Assembly: GCA_004376695.1 (NCBI GenBank)
Contig: SOJB01000048.1
Location: 1 to 27,990 of the forward strand
Origin: Dehalococcoidia bacterium
GTDB taxonomy: Bacteria > Chloroflexota > Dehalococcoidia > GIF9 > AB-539-J10
Length of the DNA: 27,990 nt
Reading direction: 5' to 3'
The notes under the pieces were generated by a model that was not told the origin of the DNA, made no database searches, and saw nothing but the letters and a program-made list of their open reading frames with translations. Positions 1 through 5,471 of the stretch are shown here, piece after piece (positions within the stretch are counted from its first letter, which is position 1; every line of letters starts with the position of its first letter). A program made the translations under genes and the position numbers.

Positions 1-94
1 GCAAAGCCCTGTATTGCTTATTCTCCAGCAACTCCTTGAATGTGTTCTCATTCAGGGCTGCCGATGGCCGCTTCTCGTGAAGATCTTTGCTCAT
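1..94 (-). CDS. 5' end of a gene cut by the window edge; possibly an MgtE-like Mg2+ transporter
   Basis: An open frame starts at ATG (94-92, minus) and runs off the left edge, giving 31 residues that begin MSKDLHEKR and continue NENTFKELLENKQYRAL. A charged helix of the form LKELLEEKDYxALR is typical of the start of the MgtE N-terminal superhelical domain, but so little is visible that this is only a suggestion; other helical proteins could look the same. That the frame is real is supported by the consensus promoter at 272-300 and the structured leader between them, which point at exactly this start. No strong Shine-Dalgarno sequence is visible: GTGGGAC lies directly before the ATG. Confidence 0.45.
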   Translation of the reverse strand, partial: MSKDLHEKRPSAALNENTFKELLENKQYRAL

Positions 95-265
95 GTCCCA
101 CGCAAACAGAAAGCCCCGCGTCCGGTGGGACGCGGGGGCATACGCCTGACTCAGGGACCTGTACTAAGGCAAGCCCCACCACCATCGAACGAAAATGGCA
201 ATCTGTCGCCGTTTATGATCTGGGTCTGGTGATGATTTGATTTCCATATCTTGTGTCTCGTCCCG
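95..265 (-). promoter_or_regulatory. structured 5' leader, candidate cis-regulatory RNA of unknown class
   Basis: The roughly 170-nt leader between the promoter and the ATG at 94 can fold into several stems. One is nested: 173-177 with 135-139 (GGGGC/GCCCC), 167-170 with 144-147 (GCCT/AGGC) and 158-161 with 152-155 (CAGG/CCTG, 2-nt loop). Further upstream, ATCACCA near 222-230 can pair with TGGTGGT near 178-184, enclosing a small GGC/GCC hairpin. The 3' arm of the nested stem shares three bases (135-137) with the terminator-like hairpin at 114-137, so the two cannot form fully together, as in a riboswitch expression platform. I could not match the conserved cores of M-box, Mn2+, TPP, cobalamin, SAM, c-di-GMP or fluoride riboswitches. 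Pairing was worked out by eye, without energy calculation. Confidence 0.4.
104..137 (-). terminator. GC-rich hairpin with U-rich tail just before the start codon (attenuator-like)
   Basis: A perfect 10-bp stem, CCCCGCGTCC with GGACGCGGGG (137-128 with 123-114) and a 4-nt loop, is followed on the minus strand by CTTTCTGTTT. It ends about 10 nt before the ATG at 94. It therefore cannot terminate an upstream gene, since the promoter lies only about 135 nt before it, so it more likely attenuates the gene it precedes or controls access to the start. The U-tract is interrupted, so terminator strength is uncertain. Confidence 0.5.
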
Positions 266-271
266 GAGAGG

Positions 272-300
272 ATTATAGCCCGCTCATACCATCGTGTCAA
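272..300 (-). promoter_or_regulatory. consensus sigma-70 promoter for the left-edge gene
   Basis: On the minus strand TTGACA (300-295) is followed after exactly 17 nt by TATAAT (277-272). Both hexamers match the housekeeping consensus perfectly, the best promoter in the window. Transcription would start near 265, giving a leader of about 170 nt. Confidence 0.75.
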
Positions 301-573
301 TCATAAGACGCTGAGCCGGCCACACACGATGTTAGGCTTGTTGTTCAACGGGTCTTGCATAAGCTCTCTACGGTCTGTGCGATTTGCCAGGCAATAACCA
401 TGCGATGGGCTGTTCGTGGGAACACCTGAAGTCGCTATCACTGAAAACTGATTGATGCAGTCTGAGACGGCATTGCTGTATTTCCGTAATGCTAGGCCGA
501 ACTCTGGCATCTTGATAACGCAGCAATCGCTGTCAACCGTTAACAGTGGTTGCGGTGGAAGAGGTCTCCCGTA
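301..573. other. intergenic region with no convincing gene
   Basis: This stretch separates the leftward promoter from the response-regulator promoter. A 69-codon minus-strand frame (301-510) has no ribosome binding site and a composition that resembles no family I know; its stop abuts the TTGACA box. A copy of TTAACA at 540-545 belongs to the repeat series described for the downstream promoter. I see no RNA gene or repeat here. Confidence 0.4.
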
Positions 574-603
574 TTAACAATTCTTTAACATTTCTGCTAT
601 AAC
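574..603 (+). promoter_or_regulatory. promoter of the two-component operon with TTAACA direct repeats
   Basis: TTAACA (574-579) and TATAAC (598-603), 18 nt apart, form a promoter; TGC just before the -10 makes it an extended -10. TTAACA also occurs at 585-590 and 540-545, so the copies lie 11 and 34 nt apart, about one and three helical turns. OmpR/PhoB-type regulators bind direct repeats spaced by about one turn, and Bacillus PhoP boxes are TT(A/T)ACA-like, so autoregulation by the next gene is a reasonable inference. Confidence 0.5.
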
Positions 604-639
604 ATTTGAGAGGCGTGAAAGGCCCCTAGGAGACGAAAG

Positions 640-1329
640 GTGACAGAGAAAACGGTTCTCGTAGTTGACGACGATGTCAAGACCGTTGAACTGGTCAAGG
701 TCTACTTGAACAGGGATGGCTACCGGGTTCTAATCGCTTACGACGGCGTTGAAGCACTGCGTGTCGCTCGAGAAAGCAATCCAGACCTAGTTGTTCTGGA
801 CCTTATGCTGCCAGACGTAGATGGTCTCGAGGTCTGTCGCACCCTCAGACATGAATCCGATGTGCCGATCATCATGCTTACGGCCAGGACTACCGACCAG
901 GACAAACTAACGGGACTCGACTCGGGGGCAGACGATTACGTGACGAAGCCTTTTAGCCCTAAGGAACTAGCGGCCAGAGTGCGGGCAGTGCTCAGGCGTC
1001 TTCCCGGAGAGCGTGGCCCGGCACAGATTACGCGTGGTGAACTCACTATGAACTTCGTAAGGCGCGAAGCGTGGCTTGCTGACAGACTGCTGGCTTTGAC
1101 GGATGTCGAGTTCAAGTTGCTTGGGGTTCTTGCCAGGGAGCCGGGCAGAGTATTCAGCCGGGGAGACCTCATCGAAAAGGCTTTGGGCTACGATTTTGCG
1201 GGTTTCGACCGCACCATCGATGTACACATACTCAACCTGCGGCGTAAGATTGAGCAGGCTCCCAACCGTCCCAGGTACATAAAGACCGTATATGGAGCGG
1301 GCTACAGATTCGTCGGAGATGAGCAGTGA
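640..1329 (+). CDS. OmpR/PhoB-family response regulator
   Basis: This DNA-binding response regulator is probably phosphorylated by the histidine kinase encoded directly after it. The receiver domain covers about residues 4-120, with the acidic pocket D10-D12, phospho-acceptor D54 (VVLDLMLP), T81 and K103 (TKPF). The winged-helix effector domain occupies about 130-227 and ends with the usual YIKTVYGAGYRF segment. The length of 229 residues is normal. The start is GTG at 640, with AGGAG seven bases upstream. Its stop overlaps the kinase start by 4 bp (GTGA), so the two genes are translationally coupled. TTAACA repeats in its promoter suggest autoregulation. It resembles PhoP/PhoB/MprA-type regulators, but the signal cannot be told from sequence, so no gene symbol is given. 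Confidence 0.95.
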   Translation: MTEKTVLVVDDDVKTVELVKVYLNRDGYRVLIAYDGVEALRVARESNPDLVVLDLMLPDVDGLEVCRTLRHESDVPIIMLTARTTDQDKLTGLDSGADDYVTKPFSPKELAARVRAVLRRLPGERGPAQITRGELTMNFVRREAWLADRLLALTDVEFKLLGVLAREPGRVFSRGDLIEKALGYDFAGFDRTIDVHILNLRRKIEQAPNRPRYIKTVYGAGYRFVGDEQ

Positions 1330-2702
1330 TACATAGCCTGTGGTTTCGTCTCCTGATAGCATTTGCCCTGGTAATAGCGGTGACCATCGGCACCGTATAT
1401 CTCTTCGTCAGCCGGAGCATCGCTGGCGAAATCGAACGCTATGAGGAAATAAGGGAGCAATTCCACATCATCGAAACCCAAGCTATGTTGTCTGCTCACT
1501 ATCATACGCGCGGAAACTGGGAGGGCGTTCAGTACGTAGTCGGGAATAGATCGGTTGTCTCCGGAACACGCATCATACTGACTGACTTCGACCGGGTGAT
1601 CATAGCTGATTCGGAGGAAGAACTTCTCGTAGGAGAGAAGTATCAACCCGGGTCAACAGACGGTCTTTCAGGCAATTATTCAGGCACCTATTTCGTCGTA
1701 TTCTCAGAAGACCAAGAGGCGATTATGGTAAGACTCTACATCGGCCCCCGATTCTTGGCAGGCACAGATGCTGCTTCGCCACGAACCTTCGGCGAGGCGA
1801 TAAACCGCTTTCTCCTCTGGGGAGGCTTGCTGGCAGCTGCCATCGCTTTGGTGTTGACCTTTGTCCTGTCGCGCAGAATGTCCTCACCGATCGCTGCACT
1901 TGCAGCAACTGCCAGGCGATTGGGACGGGGTGACCTGGGGCAGAGGGTGCAACTCAAGGACAGAGGCGAAGTGCGGGAATTGGCCCAGGCGTTCAATGCT
2001 ATGGCTATCGACCTGGAGCACGCCGAGCGATTACGGCGGAACCTGGTTGCCGATGTTGCCCACGAATTGAGGACCCCTCTTTCCAATATCCGAGGCTACC
2101 TGGAGGCGATTTGCGATGGAGTGATGAAGCCGGATGCCGCTACCCTCCAGTCGCTCAATGAAGAGGCAGCTCTGCTTTCGCGACTGGTTGATGAGCTCCA
2201 GGAGCTGAGTCTCGCCGAGGCCGGCGAACTGAAGCTGGTTTATCAGGAGGAAGATGTCACCGAGTTAGTCAGGCGAGCAGCGGCTTCTTGGCAGCCCCAG
2301 GTGGCAGCAAAAGGGATGTCTCTGTCGGTCGACCTGCCCGATAAGCTGCGCCCGGTTAACATTGACTGGCAACGGATAAACCAGGTGCTGCATAACCTGC
2401 TGGAGAATGCTGTGGCTCACACCGGCAAAGGAGGCATCATCACCGTGGCTGCTGCAGAACGAGGCGACTGGGTGGAGATTAGCGTATCGGATACCGGCGA
2501 GGGGATTCCTGCTCAGGACCTCCCCAATATCTTTGAACGTTTCTACAGAGTTGACAGATCACGTGCCAGAGCTACTGGAGGCAGTGGTCTGGGGCTTACT
2601 ATCGCCAAGCGTCTGGTGGAAGCCCACGGCGGAAAGATCGAGGCCCAGAGCAAGCTAGGAAAGGGTAGTCACTTCTCATTTACTGTCCCTATTTTTCGGT
2701 GA
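1326..2702 (+). CDS. membrane sensor histidine kinase
   Basis: This kinase (458 residues) is the partner of the preceding response regulator. TM1 spans about residues 8-28, followed by an extracytoplasmic sensor region of about 130 residues with no domain I recognise; TM2 spans about 162-182 and a HAMP linker about 183-235. The HisKA H-box has the phospho-accepting H246 (VAHELRTPLSNIRGY). The ATPase part shows the N-box (NLLENAVAH, 357-365), G1 (DTGEGIP, 389-395), the F-box (FERFYR, 403-408) and G2 (GGSGLGL, 418-424). All catalytic motifs are intact. It begins with GTG at 1326 within the last codons of the regulator. The layout is that of BaeS/PhoR-like kinases with one periplasmic loop; the stimulus is unknown. 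Confidence 0.95.
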   Translation: MIHSLWFRLLIAFALVIAVTIGTVYLFVSRSIAGEIERYEEIREQFHIIETQAMLSAHYHTRGNWEGVQYVVGNRSVVSGTRIILTDFDRVIIADSEEELLVGEKYQPGSTDGLSGNYSGTYFVVFSEDQEAIMVRLYIGPRFLAGTDAASPRTFGEAINRFLLWGGLLAAAIALVLTFVLSRRMSSPIAALAATARRLGRGDLGQRVQLKDRGEVRELAQAFNAMAIDLEHAERLRRNLVADVAHELRTPLSNIRGYLEAICDGVMKPDAATLQSLNEEAALLSRLVDELQELSLAEAGELKLVYQEEDVTELVRRAAASWQPQVAAKGMSLSVDLPDKLRPVNIDWQRINQVLHNLLENAVAHTGKGGIITVAAAERGDWVEISVSDTGEGIPAQDLPNIFERFYRVDRSRARATGGSGLGLTIAKRLVEAHGGKIEAQSKLGKGSHFSFTVPIFR

Positions 2703-2756
2703 TTTGTAGGAAGTGCCACACAAAAGGCCCTGACACCTCCCTTCTGGTATCGTGAG

Positions 2757-2778
2757 GAGCCCCGATGAATCGGGACTC
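2757..2778. repeat. short palindromic repeat (CCCGAT-GA-ATCGGG core)
   Basis: GAGCCCCGAT (2757-2766) and ATCGGGACTC (2769-2778) are inverted copies with one mismatch and a 2-nt loop. There is no T-run, so it is not a classical terminator. It resembles the dispersed REP-like palindromes I associate with Chloroflexota and some deltaproteobacterial genomes. It sits between the kinase gene and the small membrane peptide and ends next to the latter's ribosome binding site. Confidence 0.5.
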
Positions 2779-2794
2779 GGAAAGGACTATACAC

Positions 2795-2884
2795 ATGAAT
2801 ATGAAGCTGTTGATTGGTTTACTAGCTTTGGGCGTGACAATGCTAGTGGTGGGCCTTGTGATAGTGCTTGTAGGCTTGCCTTAG
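2795..2884 (+). CDS. 29-residue single-pass membrane peptide
   Basis: A very short open frame encodes MNMKLL followed by an almost unbroken hydrophobic stretch (about residues 5-28, ending LVGLP). This is one transmembrane helix with almost no soluble part. AAAGGA (2781-2786) lies eight bases before the ATG, a good Shine-Dalgarno position. It follows the histidine kinase by 92 bp in the same direction and may share its transcript, although the palindrome at 2757-2778 lies between. Small hydrophobic peptides next to two-component systems sometimes modulate the kinase or are targets of it, but nothing here proves that. It resembles no family I can name, and a random hydrophobic frame cannot be excluded. 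Confidence 0.5.
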   Translation: MNMKLLIGLLALGVTMLVVGLVIVLVGLP

Positions 2885-3055
2885 CCTACTCGTTGCTTCA
2901 GTTCATCCTGCAACGATATTAGCCCTTCAGCGAGGGGTCATATCTCTCAAGCTATTGCCTGCAGCTTCGATTGGAGGCTCAGTTCTCATCAGTCGCACAG
3001 TGTTAAGGCTCAGGCGCCCGGCCTGGTTCTCCGATGCTGGGCTTAAGCGATGGAT

Positions 3056-3084
3056 TTGTGTCATAGGCTAACTTGGGCTAGAAT
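3056..3084 (+). promoter_or_regulatory. promoter of hypCDE
   Basis: TTGTGT (3056-3061) and TAGAAT (3079-3084) are separated by 17 nt. Only 10 nt separate the -10 box from the hypC ATG at 3095, so the transcript would start about at the start codon (leaderless or nearly so). This also excludes the longer hypC frame beginning at 3050, which would start upstream of the promoter. Confidence 0.5.
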
Positions 3085-3094
3085 ACGGGAAGCC

Positions 3095-3322
3095 ATGTGT
3101 TTAGCGGTGCCGGTAAAGATTGTATCCATAGACGGGGATGAGGCCGAAACAGAAATCGCCGGAGTGAGGCGTCGAGTTAGCATTGCCCTGACTCCGGAGG
3201 CGAAAATAGGAGATTACGTGCTTCTTCATACGGGATACGCCATAGGCGTTATAGCCGAGGCCGAAGCCGAGGAAACACTGAAGCTCCTGGAAGAAATAGC
3301 GAATCTAAGTGAAGTTCATTGA
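3095..3322 (+). CDS. hypC: hydrogenase maturation chaperone HypC
   Basis: HypC carries the Fe(CN)2CO intermediate from the HypCD complex to the large subunit of [NiFe] hydrogenase. The 75-residue protein starts MCLAVPVKI; Cys2, freed by removal of the initiator Met, is the essential iron ligand of the family, and this fixes the start at 3095 rather than at an in-frame ATG 45 bases earlier. The rest (ETEIAGVRRRVSIAL, then GDYVLLHTGYAIGVI) is the usual OB-like barrel followed by an acidic helix. The gene overlaps hypD by 14 bp, matching the physical partnership of the two proteins. No hydrogenase structural gene is in the window. Confidence 0.95.
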   Translation: MCLAVPVKIVSIDGDEAETEIAGVRRRVSIALTPEAKIGDYVLLHTGYAIGVIAEAEAEETLKLLEEIANLSEVH

Positions 3323-4403
3323 CGAGTATCAAGACAGCAGGCTAGCCAAGGGGTTAGTATCGAGAATTGCCAAACACTCCACCCAGAGCATAAGACTAAT
3401 GGAATTTTGTGGTGGGCACACGCATGCTATATTGCGATATGGGATTCGCCAACTAGTTCCCGAGACGGTGGAAATGAGGTCAGGGCCAGGTTGTCCTGTC
3501 TGTGTTACGGCAACCGCTGATCTGGACAAAGCCATCGCCCTGGCCCACCTGCCCCACGTTATCATCACTACTTTTGGGGACATGATGAGGGTTCCCGGCA
3601 GCTACTCTAGCTTGCAGCAAGCGAAAGCTGAGGGAAGAGATGTGCGAATAGTATATTCCACAATAGACGCTTTAGAGATCGCAGAGAACAATCCTGAGAA
3701 ATCGGTCATCTTCATCGGCATCGGCTTTGAGACCACGGCACCAACTATAGCTGCTTCTGTACTCAAGGCGCGGCGGGAGAGAATCACGAACTTCTATGTT
3801 CTATCCCTTAACAAGCTGACCCCGCCGGTGATGAAGGCACTGCTCGATTCAGGTGAAATAAAGCTAGACGGCATCGTCTGTCCCGGACATGTTAGTGTCA
3901 TAATCGGTTCTCATCCCTACGAATTTATCCCTGAGAACTATGGAGTTGCCTGTGTCATCTCGGGCTTTGAACCACTGGATATCCTGTTATGCGTAGATAA
4001 GCTGGTCGAGCAAATTGAAAGAGGCGAGCCCAAGGTGGAAATAGCTTACCCGAGAGGAGTGCACCCGGAGGGAAATGGAAAGGCCCGGCAACTGATGGAG
4101 GATGTTTTTGAGATTGGCGAAGCTAACTGGCGGGGGGTCGGAATCGTCCCGCAAAGCGGCTTGAGAGTGAGAGGGAAATACGAGCAATTCGACGCTGACA
4201 AGGCATTTTCCGTGAGCCTGAAACCGCCAAGGGAGCCCAAAGGGTGTCGGTGCGGGGATGTAATCCGCGGTGCAGCTACACCGCTTGAGTGCGGACTCTT
4301 CAGAGAGGTTTGTACACCGGAGAGTCCTGTAGGTCCCTGCATGGTCTCCGGCGAAGGCGCTTGCGCCGCCTACTATCAGTACGGGACTCCGGAAGATTCG
4401 TGA
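3309..4403 (+). CDS. hypD: hydrogenase maturation protein HypD
   Basis: HypD is the iron-sulfur scaffold on which, together with HypC, the Fe(CN)2CO moiety is assembled. The conserved motifs are present: C34 in EFCGGHTHA, C62 and C65 in SGPGCPVCV, the CPGHVSVIIG segment, and a C-terminal cysteine-rich part (CRCGDVIRG, PLECGLFREVC, GPCMVSGEGACAAYY) that binds the [4Fe-4S] cluster. The length of 364 residues is normal. The start is GTG at 3309 inside hypC; the first residues, MKFIDEY, match family beginnings, so this start is likely although its ribosome binding site is weak. hypE follows after 30 bp. Confidence 0.96.
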   Translation: MKFIDEYQDSRLAKGLVSRIAKHSTQSIRLMEFCGGHTHAILRYGIRQLVPETVEMRSGPGCPVCVTATADLDKAIALAHLPHVIITTFGDMMRVPGSYSSLQQAKAEGRDVRIVYSTIDALEIAENNPEKSVIFIGIGFETTAPTIAASVLKARRERITNFYVLSLNKLTPPVMKALLDSGEIKLDGIVCPGHVSVIIGSHPYEFIPENYGVACVISGFEPLDILLCVDKLVEQIERGEPKVEIAYPRGVHPEGNGKARQLMEDVFEIGEANWRGVGIVPQSGLRVRGKYEQFDADKAFSVSLKPPREPKGCRCGDVIRGAATPLECGLFREVCTPESPVGPCMVSGEGACAAYYQYGTPEDS

Positions 4404-4433
4404 ATTCAATGGGCAAAACAGTGGAGCGAGCTT

Positions 4434-5438
4434 ATGGGTGACAGCATTCTTTTAGCCCATGGCAGTGGTGGCAAGCTGAGCCACGAACTGGTGGAGAAGA
4501 GAATCCTTCCCTTTCTGGCTAATCCTGCGTTGAATAAGCTGGATGATTCAGCTGTTTTCGAAGCCAGCGGGCGACTGGCTTTCACCACCGATGGCTACGT
4601 GGTGAATCCCATCTTTTTTCCTGGGGGCGATATAGGCAGGCTGGCCGTTTGTGGCACGGTGAACGATTTAGCTATGAACGGAGCCAGGCCTCTCTATTTG
4701 AGTCTCTCTGCAATCATAGAAGAAGGCTTTCTCCTGAGTGAACTTGAGCAGATAATGCAATCAATAAGCAAAGCTGCTGAAGAAGCCGAGGTAAGCATAA
4801 TCGCTGGCGACACCAAGGTGGTGAATCGAGGACAAGCTGATAAGTTGTTTATCACCACCTCAGGAGTAGGGACAATCCCTCCCGGGGTTGATATCTCAGG
4901 AGCCAATGCCAAAGCTGGAGACAAGGTTTTGCTGAGTGGCACTATCGGTGACCACGGAATAGCTGTAATGAGTCAGCGCGAGGGATTGAGATTCTCCATG
5001 GCATTGGAAAGTGATTGTGCTCCCTTGAATCAGTTGGTGTCTCAAATGCTCGAGGTCTCATCGAAGATTCATTGCCTGCGTGACCCTACGAGGGGTGGGT
5101 TAGCGACCACGCTTAATGAATTGGCCCGACAATCGAAGGTGGGCATTGTGGTAGAAGAGGTTGAGATACCCGTCAAGGCAGAGGTTAAGGCTGTCTGCGA
5201 GCTCCTGGGCCTGGACCCCATTTATGTAGCAAATGAAGGAAAGCTGGTAGCTGTAGTTGACCCCGGCGATGCCGATAAGGTTTTGGCCCAAATGAAGCAA
5301 CATAACTACGGCAGGGATGCTGTTATCATTGGCGAGGTAACCAGAGAGCACCCAGGGAGGGTGATAATGAGAACACAGCTTGGCCCCTCCCGAATCGTTG
5401 ACATGCTATCCGGAGAATTGCTGCCAAGGATATGCTGA
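4434..5438 (+). CDS. hypE: hydrogenase maturation protein HypE (thiocyanate-forming dehydratase)
   Basis: HypE dehydrates a carbamoyl group on its C-terminal cysteine to thiocyanate with ATP and passes cyanide to iron on HypCD. The 334-residue protein belongs to the PurM-like ATP-binding family and shows LAHGSGGKLSHELVE at the N-terminus, the DDSAVF and TTDGYVVNPIFFPGGDIG segments, and an ending of LLPRIC, with the acceptor cysteine as the last residue. It therefore looks fully functional. The start at 4434 has GGAG about eight bases upstream. The carbamoyl donor HypF and the nickel inserters HypA/HypB are not nearby, so they must be encoded elsewhere. It converges with ftsH across a 33-bp gap that holds no clear terminator. 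Confidence 0.96.
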   Translation: MGDSILLAHGSGGKLSHELVEKRILPFLANPALNKLDDSAVFEASGRLAFTTDGYVVNPIFFPGGDIGRLAVCGTVNDLAMNGARPLYLSLSAIIEEGFLLSELEQIMQSISKAAEEAEVSIIAGDTKVVNRGQADKLFITTSGVGTIPPGVDISGANAKAGDKVLLSGTIGDHGIAVMSQREGLRFSMALESDCAPLNQLVSQMLEVSSKIHCLRDPTRGGLATTLNELARQSKVGIVVEEVEIPVKAEVKAVCELLGLDPIYVANEGKLVAVVDPGDADKVLAQMKQHNYGRDAVIIGEVTREHPGRVIMRTQLGPSRIVDMLSGELLPRIC

Positions 5439-5471
5439 ACGACCTCTTGGCCTGGCCTTTGCATTTTTCAC

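Noticed and set aside
325..360. GTTAGGC-like sequence followed by TTGTTGTTCAAC, resembling half of an integron attC site
   Set aside because: The matching GCCTAAC partner is not found within 140 bp on either side, and there is no integrase or cassette structure.
301..510. 69-codon minus-strand open frame
   Set aside because: No ribosome binding site, no family resemblance; its end touches the promoter of the left-edge gene.
3050..3094. Longer hypC frame beginning at the upstream ATG
   Set aside because: HypC must begin MCxxxP so that Cys2 becomes accessible, and the predicted promoter -10 box lies inside the extension.
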